Origin: Blastobasis lacticolella
Lineage: Eukaryota; Arthropoda; Insecta; Lepidoptera; Blastobasidae
Reading direction: 5' to 3'
DNA length: 64,000 bases
Assembly (NCBI GenBank): GCA_905147135.1
Contig: LR990061.1
Span: forward strand, 10,144,026 to 10,208,025
The notes under the pieces were generated by a model that was given only the letters and a program-made list of their open reading frames with translations, ran no database searches and was not told where the DNA came from. Position 1 is the stretch's first letter. Each line of letters begins with the position of its first letter. Of the stretch, positions 11,515 to 22,984 are shown in pieces. Position numbers and translations under genes: made by a program.

Positions 11515-11995
11515 TTTTTTCAGCTATTGTACTTTGGAGGTTGTGCGAATTTGGAATGGCTATGTCAATTAGTTGTGCTGTGTTGTTTGTTTTATCAATT
11601 ATGGTGATATCTGGTCTGTTATAATGAACTGTTCTGTCAGTGAGGATGGCCCTATCAAAATAAGAGTTTATGAGTGGAATTTTATAGTGCAGTCTCTAGA
11701 TTATATTTATAGTAAGGTGTCGGCGGCTGTGTAATTAATCGGTATTTTATTGTAAGTTGCTGGTGATTAATTTTAGCTATCTGATCGTGTCTGTGATTGT
11801 AGTCTGTTTGTACAATTGATTTACAGGCTATGTGTTGTATTGTTTCAGGTGAGCTATTACATCTTCGGCACGTGTTTGATGGTATACTTCTGATAATATG
11901 TTTTTGATAGTTGCGTGTCTCAATAACTTGGCCTTGGATGGCTAGCATAACCCTCGGTCTCTGGGAAGAGCTCCCCACGTCTGAGCCATTCGTTC
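11515..11995 (-). mobile_element. R2/R4-like non-LTR retrotransposon, C-terminal fragment
   Basis: A 98-codon minus-strand frame (11,682-11,978) has the late-RT/zinc-knuckle signature: AIQGQVIETRNYQKHIIR, then CRRCNSSPETIQHIACKS (a C-x2-C...H...C knuckle), DYNHRHDQIAKINHQQL and TPYYKYNLETAL. In another frame 11,515-11,680 continues with blocks resembling 'LTDRTIHYNRPDIT' and 'LIDIAIPN', the fingers of the restriction-like endonuclease tail of this group. At least one frameshift separates the two parts. The rest of the element is absent. Confidence 0.8.
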
Positions 11996-12054
11996 GATGC
12001 TACCTTATCGACGTTTGGTTGGTTCAGATCGTGGAGGTGTCTCCCATATTTTTT

Positions 12055-12600
12055 ATTTAGATATTTTATTATTTATTTATTTATTTAACTGTTTTTTGTA
12101 CACAATAATGTACACAATTATTATTATTATAAGGATGAAGCGCTAGCCCGGATCGCGTCTCCCGATGGTGAACAGGGGCCGGCGGAATGTGGTCGTGCAG
12201 CTGCTTCCGAAGGTGGTTTCTTGGCTAAAGGTTGCTGAAGCCGAAGCGAAGCTTCGGTACGGAAACTACATTTTAGTTACTTTTTCGTTTTCAATTGCTT
12301 TACTCCGCTGGCTCAACTACCTAAAGTACCTACAATTGGTAGGTTACCTGTAGCCTATCTGTACGTAAAAACCGATAGTTTTCTTAATTCTTTTTAATAT
12401 GACAATTGCGACAAAAATCAAGTAGGTACCTGTTGTAATGCTGAATCATTAAAATCCTTCAATAATTTGTCTCTAAGTAGGTAGAAAAAAAACTCTACGT
12501 ATATTAAGTAATCTAATAATCACTTACCTAAAGCGTTTAGCAACCTTACGTACTGTATTAGCTTCTAGTGGGCGTAACCGTAGTTTCAAGTCAAATTAAA
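12055..12600. other. AT-rich intergenic DNA
   Basis: Holds TTATT-rich simple sequence at 12,060-12,135 and a short unassigned open stretch. No gene is supported. Confidence 0.5.
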
Positions 12601-12639
12601 GATAATAAATTATTAAACTTTGAAACTTATGTGGGGCTT

Positions 12640-12890
12640 AGTACATTATTTGAACTGTGCGGTTCCAATGGAACTTTTTTCCACGCACACTAAGGTTGTG
12701 GAATGAACTACCTGGAGAGGTTTTCTCTGGAGAGTACAACATGGGGTTCTTCAAGAAAGGGGTAAAAAGGTTTTTATGGGGTCTGCAACGTGTGGGTGAT
12801 GCCCCTGGTATTGCAAACGTCCATAGGCTGCGGTGACTGCTTACCATCAGGCAGGCCGTAGGCTTGTTTGCCACCTTAGTGGCAAAAAAA
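12640..12890 (+). mobile_element. LINE C-terminal fragment
   Basis: The plus strand reads ..RLWNELPGEVFSGEYN.. followed by FFKKGVKRFL, a standard non-LTR polymerase C-terminus (RLWN.LP...F....N...FK..V.r.L), then the 3' tail TTGCCACCTTAGTGGC. Confidence 0.75.
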
Positions 12891-12987
12891 GATTGCGTGC
12901 GATAAATCATGATTTTTACATAGGTCAACGATTAAACGATTAAACTTGCACCAAATGTTTAAACTCCTTTAAGAATGATAATAAGTA

Positions 12988-13344
12988 TCATCATTATCTT
13001 GACCGTTAATGTCCCGGTTGTGCTCTCGCGCACGAGGGCGCGGGGTCCGCCTTGACCATGATCCAGGATCTGGCAGGTCTGTTAATTACAGTGGAGCCAC
13101 TGCCATCTGACCTCTATGATCCTGCTACCAGGGGAACCTGATCAGATTGGATCATGGTTACACATCCAGTCGCCTGAATGTGCAGGTTTCATAGCGATGT
13201 TTTCCCTCACCGCAAGAGCATCGGTTAGTATTCAACTAATGTACATAACTCAGAAAACAGTCAGTAGTACATGGTCGGAGCGGGATTCGAACCCGGGACC
13301 CAGCTTACGAATCGGATTTTCTAACCGCTCGGCCACCGACGCTC
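12988..13344 (-). mobile_element. tRNA-derived SINE, family 1 (full length)
   Basis: Minus-strand head ends near 13,344 (GAGCGTCGGTGGCCGAGCGG) with GGGTTCGAATCCC near 13,295. Tail near 12,990. About 357 bases. Confidence 0.85.
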
Positions 13345-13619
13345 GAATAAGAATAAGAATAAGGACGTTTATTGCCACAAGACACCACGACACTACAAAA
13401 AATAAACAATGTTAAAAATAATGAAACAAAAAAAGAAGGAACGTAGGTAGCAATGTCGTGGCGGCCAGTGCGAAAGGATCCCACTCAGCTTGTCCTGTGA
13501 ATCGCGAGGCGTCTTACAGCGCTAGTTTTCTGTGAGCCCTAGGCCCGGGGCCCCGGGGCCTTACAATTTATTGCATGAAGTTTTATGTTCAAGTATCAAT
13601 TTAAATGCGTTTGAGAATT

Positions 13620-13755
13620 TGGTGCAAGCCGTCCTAATAGTTGCGCGACTTATTTTAAATAGTACAGTAAAGCATTGCTATCCAACGAGGCAACGCAGCT
13701 TTCTGGGCACCATTCTGCGAGACGACGGTGTGGATGACTTATTTAATATATAATA
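13620..13755 (+). mobile_element. LINE C-terminal fragment
   Basis: Contains a reading close to [13 protein letters not shown] (around 13,675-13,720), the same terminal motif as 9,555-9,770 and 35,935-36,060, then ILRDDGVDDLFNI and a stop. Decayed. Confidence 0.6.
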
Positions 13756-14554
13756 TTTTAGTATTAGTGTTTAATTTTATTTCTAATTGTAAATAATTTG
13801 TCTCCCTGCTTTGTCGGAAAATAGAAAAGCATTATAAATTGAATTTGATGATGATTTATGTATGTATGTATGTAATATCTTTATTGCACCAATTGCTTCA
13901 AGTTCTACTAAATCACGACAGCAGATAGTCTATGTTGGATCACTAATAAGTAAAATATGCAGTTAATAAATTTCATGGTGACCGTAATCATTAATATTCA
14001 TTACTTAATCTATTTTTAACCTGTGAATTTATAATTAGTATTACTAATTATAGCTCAATGGCTTACCAAACATGTTGAGAGCAAATTTTTTTCGTTGCTG
14101 TCGTTTCTACAAATTATGTACCTACGGACGTCATTATCTATTTGGTTTATCTGATGTATGGTCGTGTTCATTAGTGCATGACCACCTAAAATTCGTATTC
14201 CTGTGCAGCAGTTTGTTACAGCAATTGTAGTTTATTAAATAGAAAATCCTGCAGTTTAAGAATGAGTTATTGGTGCTGAAGAAACAGCTAATAGGCCTTC
14301 TTTTAGCCAATTCCATTTGTTTAACAATGCGTCTAATATCCTGCATGTGGCAGTAGCAACACATTTCTTTTTTCTAAAAGCCCACCCATGTCGTCATGAA
14401 CGCGTACTGTACATACAGATTTTTATTTTGTTTTATAAGGTAAGTCAACAGTATTAAATTTACAGTATTGAGAATAATTAAAGTTACATAAAATAAACGA
14501 TGTAGATATTGATTAAAACCATTAAAGTAATATTCGGGTGAAAACTTTGGCCCT

Positions 14555-14840
14555 GGTGCGAGAAAGTTCTTTAAAGAACTTTTGAAAAGAATTATCGACG
14601 TCACTGGTGACCAGAGAGCCTCGTTCCTCTCGCAAGGGATTAGTATCGCTATCCAAGGGTCCCATTTGGGGTATCATTGCACTGTAAATACACAAGGAGG
14701 TCCGACGACCTGGTAAAGATCGCTGGTACCAGCTGGATGCGGAAGGCACAGGACCGGCCTTTGTGGAGATCTCTGGGGGAGCGGCTGATAGATGTGGATC
14801 TGATAGTGGATCTTTCGGCTGATATGATGATGATGATGAC
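14555..14840 (+). mobile_element. composite of two LINE tails, including an RTE-type C-terminus
   Basis: 14,600-14,690 reads ..SFLSQGISIAIQGS.. ([13 protein letters not shown] terminus). 14,695-14,830 reads DDLVKIAGTSWMRKAQDRPL then LWRSLGE, the C-terminus of RTE-clade polymerases, and ends in a GATGATGATGATGA run. The two pieces abut, as in a chimeric or nested insertion. Confidence 0.7.
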
Positions 14841-15169
14841 TGTAAATACTCACGATCTATAAATGATTTACTAGTATTAAATGCAGTATCTATAGGTATG
14901 GTAGAACATGAGTCGGAAAAGTACAGATAGAATGCAGCACCTCCAGAACACATTTTACATACATTGCATTACATTGTAGTTCACGTAAAAATATTCTAGC
15001 TCGGTATAAGTGATGTGAGTGACCAGCATTGATTGTTTTCATGGGAAATAAAATAGGCTTGCATTTGACTTTATCTCTCCTTATGAGTGAATCTCAACTT
15101 TAGATCGCCTTTCAACTCTCAAGTCTCAACTTTAGTTCTTCGTTAACTAAATCCACTTCGTCGAATATT

Positions 15170-15480
15170 TTTTAAACCCCGACGAAAAAAACGGGCGTTA
15201 TAAGTTTGGAGTATCTGTCTCTATGTATGCTTGTCTGTGGCATCGTATCCCACGAACGGATGGACAGATTTCAACACGGATTTCTTTCTTTGAAACCCAG
15301 TTTAACCAAGACCTCCCTTAGCTTGTTTCATTAAAATCGGTTTAGAACTTTAGGATATATTTGAGTATATAGTTGTCGATCGTTTATGACTGCACTTCGG
15401 TTAGCAGGCGCAGGCGCACATTAGAGTTTACGCAACGGCGCCAAGGTCGAACGCTCGCTGCAACGTTAATCGCGGTATTG
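15170..15480 (+). repeat. dispersed repeat with 'AACGGATGGACAGATTT' core
   Basis: Runs AAACCCCGACGAAAAAAACG, then TGTCTCTATGTATGCTTGTC, GGATGGACAGATTTCAACAC and AAAATCGGTT. This is a familiar arrangement in lepidopteran intergenic DNA. Only one clear copy is in the window. Confidence 0.55.
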
Positions 15481-15689
15481 GGAAACAACTGAGCATAACA
15501 CCTTGGTTTTGACCGCTCCAAATCTGCACCTGCCTTTAATTGAAGGGAAGGAGGAAGTGGAAGGCTTACCGGAAAAGGGCATTGCGAGAGTTTGCTTGTT
15601 AGCTTGTTATTTTAGTTGATCGATTATGGTACTTGTCTACCTATTCTTATACTACAGTTATACGAGTAGTGTTTGTTTGCCCTTGTCAG

Positions 15690-16055
15690 ATGCAACGGCG
15701 GAAGGAATAGACAATATTTTTCTATCAGTCATTTTAAATCGTCCTCCAGTGTATCCCCGCGAGGCATGGTGTCCAGTAGGCTGGCAACATTTCTCCTTAG
15801 TTATTCTAAGGCTCGAGGATCAACCTCTGAGCGAAACAGTTGCCAGCCCTGCGGTCTCCAGTTACCTCACAGAGACACCTGGAGAAATCCTTTATAAAGG
15901 TTTTGGCCGCAGGACCCCAAGAGCCCATTGTCTCAAAGCAAATGGGTGTGAAAATGGAGTTGTCTCCGAGGTTCTGGTATCGGCTTTTCTGTTTTCCGCG
16001 TTTGTGGAAGCAGTACCAACATGACTGGCAATAGACATTGAAGAGTATTAACGTC
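15690..16055 (-). mobile_element. LINE reverse-transcriptase C-terminal fragment
   Basis: An 83-codon minus frame (15,806-16,057) reads FTPICFETMGSWGPAAKTF then IKDFSRCLCEVTGDRRAGNC and FAQRL, the C-terminal region found after the RT in many Jockey-like annotated elements. It continues in another frame with ..NVASLLDTMPRG.. near 15,760. The complementary plus-strand open frames are shadows. Confidence 0.7.
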
Positions 16056-16627
16056 AAGCCCTATGCTCAGCTGTGGGCGTCTGCCGGCTGATATGGTTAA
16101 CAAATGTGTCTGAGGAATCTCTCGTGCTGCTTCTTTTCAGATACCTGCTGACTTATGCGCTTATCCTGTATTTTGAAAAATTATGATTAACAGTTTTGGA
16201 ACCACTAAACCTTGCTACTTCCCTTGGGGTCTCCTTCTTGACCTTTCATTGCGCTGTCTGTTGTACGCTGTAATTCAAGAAACTTTTTAACTACTGAAAC
16301 TCTCATCTCTGATATGAGAATATTGCTTTTGAGAATACCTTTCATGTTTATTATAGATGGATATAGAAGTACCAGGGCATTCTCCGCAACTCGCAACAAC
16401 GTGCATTAATGAATGAAGGTTGTTGCTACGCGCTGATATAACAGACGTAGGTAAATACAAGTTATGCAAGTCTTTACAATACTATTTTTGTAACTGCAAT
16501 GCCACTGATTAGATCAGCCAGATTGTTTGATTTCCAATGCCATACTTATTCAGGGTATCACGGTATAAACCTCCCTCAACATTATCTCAGCGATATTCTT
16601 CGCATTGAAACAATGCAAAACAAAAAA

Positions 16628-16972
16628 TATCATCATGGGGTTAATGTCGCGGCTGTGCTCTAGTGCACAATGGGCCCGGGATCCACCCCGACAATGATCC
16701 AGGATTCTGGTAATATAGGTGGAGCGATTGCCACCTGACCTCCGTGACCCTGCTACCAGGGGAACCTGACCAGATTGGATCATGGATACACCTTCAGTAG
16801 CCTGAATGTGCAAGTTCCATCACAATGTTTTCACTCGGTTTTAGTATCGGTTAGTGTTCAACTAAGTACATAACTCAGAAAAGAGTCATTGGCACATGGC
16901 GGCTGTGGGATAAGAACCTGGTAGTTCTCGCTTGCGAGTCCGATACTTTTACCACCAGACCACCGACGCTCT
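16628..16972 (-). mobile_element. tRNA-derived SINE, family 1 (full length)
   Basis: Minus-strand head ends near 16,972 (GAGCGTCGGTGGTCTGGTGG), tail near 16,630 (CCCCATGATGATA). The head has diverged more than in the copies at 8.3 and 13.0 kb. Confidence 0.8.
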
Positions 16973-17059
16973 TAAGGTTGTCAAACTAATCAAACTGCAA
17001 AAATTTACCCTTTAGCTTACATCTAATCCAAGCTGTGTCTTAGCTGTTGCCGACGTTAC

Positions 17060-17890
17060 ATTTAACATTTTATTTATGGTTGTCGTTTGGAAATAACAAC
17101 ATATTTTTATCAAATAATTAAGTAATTGATAATTAACGTATACAACAACACCTTTACCACTAGGTCACCGACACATCGAAATTGTTTTGCAGACAGACAG
17201 ACACGCAGATTCACAGATATAAAGATATACATGCTATCGTCGTTTTTTACGTGGGGTATTAAAGTACGATTATTATAGTACTCTGTGGTCAAAGGAAGGA
17301 AAGGAAGGTTATTTTAAAGTATGTAGGTGTTGGTGCAGTGCATTACCGTTGTGTTTTGTTTTATTTTGAAGTTAAATTCGGGGTCGGCTGTGCGAGTAAT
17401 GACCTTACATTAGGGTTCCGCAAAAAATATTGTTAATAATTTTTTTTACTGAATTTGGAGATATTAGGTTAATTTTTTTGAGACTTAGGGCAGCTTGCTT
17501 CAAATTCTTAAACGTATTTAAGTTGATACTTAAACAAAAACACAACCGTATTTAAGAATTTGGTGCAAGCCAGGCTTAATGTGCGTACTTTGAGTATTTT
17601 ATCTGTCTAAAAAAGTAGAATAAGAAATAAAACTTTCATAAGTAAGCTTAGTTTTTTAGATAATAAACCAAGCGATATTTGGTTACACAATATTATTGAA
17701 ACAATGTACCTAAACCATAGACAATATGTTATCATTTTCACACACCGTTGCCTACCTAACGTAGGCAACGATGCGTAAAATACGGCTATCAAACAAACTA
17801 TTTTGCCGCGTGTCCCTTCCACAAGAACTAATGACATAGAAGAGAGATAAAAACTAATCTGTTATATTCCATCGATCTTTGTCATAGGTC
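17060..17890. other. AT-rich intergenic DNA
   Basis: No gene is seen. 17,495-17,575 shows a short inverted arrangement around AAATTCTTAAACGTATTTAA / CGTATTTAAGAATTTGGTGC, and 17,740-17,775 holds a small CGTTGCCTACC/GGTAGGCAACG-like hairpin. Confidence 0.5.
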
Positions 17891-17899
17891 ACATAGAAC

Positions 17900-17965
17900 A
17901 GTCTCATCTATACATAGTATAAAACAAAGTCGCTTCCCGCCGTCTGTCCCTATGTATCTATGTAC
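17900..17965 (-). repeat. dispersed repeat family A, left half (split by insertion)
   Basis: Reverse-orientation family A sequence (AAAGTCGCTTCCCGCCGTCT). It resumes at 18,306 after an intervening element. The two halves align end to end with the uninterrupted copy at 61,690-61,820. Confidence 0.75.
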
Positions 17966-18305
17966 TCTTTTTTTGCGCCTAACGCAAAGGAAATAGGCAC
18001 CCTCCGGTATAGCGGTTGGGAGGGAGGAGGTGAACTCTCATGAGTACCAGCCGGCCGGCCGGACTGGTTATGCACGACTCGCCAAAAAAGGGACCTAGGC
18101 GCATACGTACTAAACACCCCTTGGGAGCACCTGTAGCCGGAAGGGCTTTTCAGGTTTCATCAGATGCGACACCCCGTAGGGACGGGGTGCGCTCAACGTC
18201 ACGTTACGGAGCATACGCTGGAGAAATGATTGCGATTGGGGGCCTACGGGGGCCGCTGAAACGGAGGAGAGGAGATGGAGGAGGATTAGGGCGCTCGACA
18301 GTTTG
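17966..18305 (-). mobile_element. 340-bp insertion with 9-bp target-site duplication
   Basis: Flanked on both sides by TCTATGTAC (17,957-17,965 and 18,306-18,314) and starting with a T run on the plus strand, so the insert ends in an A tail on the minus strand as a retroposed sequence does. It is GC-rich, includes the hairpin ACCCCGTAGGGACGGGGT (about 18,171) and GCCGGCCGGCCGG (about 18,050). An open plus-strand frame of 102 codons crosses it but matches nothing recognised and runs against the orientation implied by the A tail, so it is not called as a gene. Confidence 0.75.
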
Positions 18306-18510
18306 TCTATGTACGCTTAGATTCTTTAAACTATGCAACAGATTTTAATGCGAGTTTCAACAATGGATAGAGTGATTCAAGAGGAAGGTTTATAGGTAAG
18401 AGAAAAAAGGGTAGGTAGGGGTAAATTATGTGTTAGGTAGGTTGGGCAGGGTAGGGGTACGACGCCACGCGAACGACGCCTTGCTGTACGCGTGAGGGAG
18501 AATAAATCGT
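18306..18510 (-). repeat. dispersed repeat family A, right half
   Basis: Continues family A after the insertion: TTTAATGCG followed by the block near ATAGAGTGATTCAAGAGGAA and the end ACGCCACGCGAACGACGCC. Confidence 0.75.
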
Positions 18511-18519
18511 TTTTCGATT

Positions 18520-20330
18520 GATTCTACTTCACTCGTTGTTTAACAAGTTGATAGTCTGCGACGTAACTAGTTTGCGAGTTATATAGAATGCGAAATAGGC
18601 GGTTTGCTAAGTGGGCTGATAGCGTAGTAGACACCTAGAGAAGTGGTTATAATGAGAAATGGGCTATTTGACAGTAGACCAGTTCGGCTTGCAGAAGTTG
18701 CTCGCGCGCGATAAGTGGGAAAAAGCGCGTCATAGTTACTGCTATCTCTTTCATCTTAGTATTGAGAGAAAGAAACAAACGCCTTGTCGCGGCGCGAGCT
18801 GTGTCGCGGGCACATTTGTGATCTTCTTATCGTTTAAATAATCAATAGGGTAAGTATAACATTATTTATTTATTATTGCAACCAACCGAGCAACGCGAAT
18901 GGCACTGTCTGAGACACTTGTGATAGCCATGCTAGTGCACTGAATGGGTCGCGCTAGGTCCACTAGTTATAATCTAACTAGAGAACAAAATCAGAAACTA
19001 AGTTGGATACTGAAATTTGCTTGTCTGTTCACGGCCTATCAAAAAAATGTTTTTAATATAGCCTAGTTTTATGGGAATAACTGTTTCCCATAGCACAGGA
19101 TTTTCCTAGTTTGGGAAGCAGGGACTCCACTATAGACTAATTACAACCAATATTGAATTGTATAAAAAAAAAATTAAAATTTTCGATCATAATGTGTAGT
19201 ACCTGTTATGTCAATCTATTTTTGGTAGTATCCTGATGTAAATAAATAAAGATTATTATTAATATTATTATTAAAAAAAAAACCTAAATAAAAACCACTA
19301 TAATAGTGTCTCGTTAGTGTGCATTTTCCCGTGAAGGCTAATAAGCCGAATGAACGTGGTGACCGCAATGCGCGCCGCTCCATTAGCCTTAGCGCTACCA
19401 GGTGTCAGGTCAATGCGATAAAATCTAATAAAACTTTTGATTGAGTTATTTTAGGTTTGAAATTGTGAGCGAGCTGAGTCGATTTTATAGTTATAGGCTG
19501 CTGGTTATATGTTGATGTTGATTAAATTGTCAATGATGTTTAAAAATTTAGTGTTTATTATTAGGGATATTTAGTTTTTATTTATTTATGTATTTACTCT
19601 TTATTGTACATTTACAGGATAGTAAATACAGACACAGTAAGATTACAATGTACAAGGGCGGCCTTTTGAATTCGCGAAATACATGAACACAAGTTTCCCC
19701 AATTGCAAAATGTTCTTATTTTATATTAGTTATAGTATCCAAGATAAGCACATAGTAGATACTAGATAATTATCCGGAGCAACAGATTGGAACCTAAACG
19801 ATTTTATAGCTCTATCTAAGCGGCCATTTTGGTCAGAGGCTACAAACGTTGTCTATAAGTCTAGGCTAGAAATAAAACGCAAGCGTCAACCAACAATTAT
19901 CAGAGAAGCGTGCCATCTTGTGCCATTAACATAACCTTATTCCCACAGTCAATAGTCTCTTGTTAATTGAGGTTAATGACATTTTTAGGGTTCCGCACGA
20001 AAACGGGTTTTCAAACTAATCAAACTGCTAAAAGTGACCTTTAACTTACGTCTAATCTAAGCTGTATTTTAGCTATAGTCATTGCTGCGGCTGGCGCCAA
20101 ATAACGACTACTAAGTCTTACGGTGGCTTGCACCAACTTCTTAAACATATTAAAGCTGATACTTGTCCGCGGCCAGTTCAAACGCTGTTTGTGTCGCCGA
20201 ATACTAGGCGAATAATGTGTAAGTCAGAGTTTAGTTCATCGACTCGATAAGAAGCTGATACTTAAACAAAAAACTTCATAAAAAAAAACGTTGAACGTCA
20301 ATCTTAAACGCGTTTAAGAATTTGGCTTAT
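18520..20330. other. intergenic DNA, nothing assigned
   Basis: Contains a short unassigned open stretch at 18,659-18,841, AT-rich simple sequence at 19,240-19,280, and no splice-linked frames or motifs that would support a gene. Confidence 0.5.
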
Positions 20331-20374
20331 GTTGCTTTTATACTTTTATTATTTTAAGCCAAAATAATTTCTTG

Positions 20375-20490
20375 TACCGAATATGCGAATGTTCGGTGTT
20401 TTTAGCCGATATTCGGTCGAATGCCGAAGTTCGGTTCAAGCCGCCGAAATTCGGTTAAATCGAATGTTAAACTAAATTCGGCCCATCCCT
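20375..20490. repeat. TTCGG-rich cluster
   Basis: Seven or so TTCGG/CCGAA words within about 115 bases (GTTCGG, ATTCGGTCGAAT, CCGAAGTTCGG, CCGAAATTCGG). A second cluster, of CTTCGG type, is at 51,320-51,615. Confidence 0.6.
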
Positions 20491-21289
20491 AGCTATTAGT
20501 CGTTGCTGCTCCGACGCCAAATATCGCGACTTAGCTCTGCACTGATTATTAGAACTTGGTAGTGGGAAAAAATCCCAGTAGTTCTGTTTACTGTCCCCTA
20601 TGATGTGAGGTTTGCGAATACGTTTTTCCATCTCCAGAATGTAGCTCATTCTTCAGATTCCATGCTCCTGAACCGGTATCAGAATCTTTTGAAGAATTTT
20701 AGCGTCCATACCTGCCAGAAGCTACGAGATCGACTGTTAGCCTTATACTACCATTTAATAAATGTAGTCGCTTTTTCTTATTTACTTCTGCTTACTGAAG
20801 TGACTGAGTTTATATTGCGGCAGTTTCTATTCTGACAAAATATGATAAAATCACAAAGTTTTTTTTTTCTCTTTTTTTATACCGCCAAGGTGGCAATTTT
20901 TAAGGTGCTATATGGTACGGAACCCTATGTCTGCCAGTTAGTCTTCAACCTTTTCTAATTATTAACGTATCTTGATTCAAGCAGAATTATGTACGACACA
21001 GCAATCTATTTTCTTGCGCATGCCTTCCTTCAAGACGCGGTTTAATTTAAAATAGTTTTTCTTTTAGGTATCCGATCAGTTGACCATTTAATCAACAACA
21101 ATATATCATCAACTGCCCATTGAATTAGCATTAGCAATGCCAGTCTTCTTTACTTTGAAATCGACTCTTCACTAAGTTCTACAATTTCAAATCTAAAATA
21201 ACTCTTCTGACACCTGTAGACGAAGGCTTTGCAGTAGCTCGTGCGCTGCGGTCACCGCATTCATTCGGTTGATTAGACTTCACAGTAAT

Positions 21290-21410
21290 TTTATTTATTC
21301 GACTAACCAGGCATTTGATCGCCATCTCACCTGATGGTAAGTGACGATGCGGCCGATGATGGAGCATACCTGTCTAGGAACAGCCAATTCACTCTAGCCG
21401 TAAAGGCGTC
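21290..21410 (-). mobile_element. LINE 3'-tail fragment
   Basis: CGACTAACCAGGCATTTGAT, then CACCTGATGGTAAGTGACGA and CATGCCTGTCTAGGAACAGC-like words, the reverse of the tail seen with protein-coding context at 35,400-35,630 and 53,220-53,380. Further tail pieces are at 25,195-25,290, 29,795-29,880 and 46,395-46,470. Confidence 0.6.
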
Positions 21411-21952
21411 CAGATTATAACGATCAAGGAAAATTCGTAGGGAACGGTACCATTGAAATATTATCTCTAGTGATAAAGTTCGTAGACTAAGCCTAGGCTA
21501 AAGTTAGAAAGTTTGGCTTTGATGTTAGTACCTATCCTGCAACAAAATTGCAAAATAGCACCTTACGACTTTACAAAGTAAGTTGGTAATACCTAATTTT
21601 TACCGGTATCTCACCGGGGTAAGCCCTCGGTGCATGCGTCGCCCCCTACCTGGATAAGCTCGCTTAACATTCCCTTTGTTTTCCGTTAGATTTTTGACTT
21701 TTAAAAGAGATTAATAAACGTAATCCTAGTTCAATAAAAACATTTTCATTTTTTATTTTCATTTTCATTATGGTTGGAGACAAAATACGTTTATTGTATG
21801 TCTGCCATTAATGGCACGCTTCTTGCAATTTGCGTTAAAAAAGGTAATTAGCTCGGTTTACAATCTAACTATGTTAATTACCCAATAAACAATACTTATA
21901 TGTATAGAGGGGATTATCTACTTTTAAATCAGTACCTAAATCGGTTATTTAG

Positions 21953-22466
21953 AAGCGTCGGTGGCCGAGTGATTAAGGTATCCGACTCGAAGGTAAGTAA
22001 GTAAGGTATCTGCTCTTACGGTGACGGAAAACAGCGTGATGAAACCTGCACATTGAGGCGACGGAATGTGTAACCATGATCCAATCTGTAGCCGTATTTA
22101 CAATGATTCGAAACCGTTTCGAATTTCAGACCACGAAATTCGAGACCTACGAATCCGTGTCGATCAATTCAAAGACTGTTATTCAGAATCCCGATAGATT
22201 CCACGGAAACTTTACTCTCTATAACATATGAAAATTTCATCAAAATTAACTGAAACCACATTTTCCTAAGAATTTTTGCGGGGTCCTTTGTCGATTCCGT
22301 ATCCGAATCCGATTTCCGAACCATTGTGAATAGGGCTACAGGTCAGGTTTCCCTGGTAGTAGTAAGGAGGTTAGTAATTATTCTGTCAAATCCTGAATCA
22401 TGGTCAAGGCGGACCCCGAGCCCGTGCGCGAGAGCACAACCGGGAAATTAACGCCAAGATGATTAT
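21953..22466 (+). mobile_element. tRNA-derived SINE, family 1, split by a MITE
   Basis: The head (GCGTCGGTGGCCGAGTGATT) starts at about 21,955, the body runs to ATGATCCAATCTG at 22,088, then a foreign 250-bp element intervenes, and the body resumes GTCAGGTTTCCCTGG at about 22,342 and ends CGCCAAGATGATTA. The interruption shows the relative age: the SINE came first. Confidence 0.85.
22089..22338 (-). mobile_element. MITE-like element D, copy 1 (nested in SINE)
   Basis: 250 bp with terminal inverted repeats starting TAGCCGTATTTACAATG and ending CATTGTGAATAGGGCTA. It is flanked by CTG at the left and CAG at the right, a 3-bp duplication with one change. A second copy in opposite orientation at 55,915-56,154 has an exact CTG/CTG flank. 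Confidence 0.85.
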
Positions 22467-22984
22467 TTTATTTATTCCTTTTATTTATTTCTTTCTTTCA
22501 ATAAAAACAATTACGAATTCAGACTTCCTAAATTGATTATTTTTCCACCGATATTTCGCGGCAGAGAATTTCGTCTTAACGAGGCAGCCTATCGAATCAA
22601 CAGTGACCTTACCGAAAATAAAAAAAGGCGAAAACGGAAAAAAATTCAAGCAACGAAGCGGAATAAAACACAAGTCTGTACTAATTAAAGTTAACTGTTC
22701 CATTCAAAAACTGCTTGCAAGGTCTTCGCCTTTAAATATAATTGCAAAAACTATATGATTCCTAACTTTAACTCGACTACATCCGTGTCAGTTCGTTTTT
22801 TGCTGTGAAGGAGTAAAGGTCACTGAAACATAATTATAATTATTTATAGACTATTTAATAAAAGACAAGTTAAGTGCCAGTGGCTGATTAAGTAGTCTAC
22901 ACGACTGGATTTGCATTCTGTAATTGCATTGCAAAGCTCGTTTGTTGTATAATTATTTGCGCCCATATAAGGGGGTAAAATGTT

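Noticed and set aside
18040..18348. 102-codon GC-rich plus-strand frame as a gene
   Set aside because: It spans a retroposed insert with target-site duplication, runs opposite to the insert's A tail, and crosses into the flanking repeat. No recognised domain.
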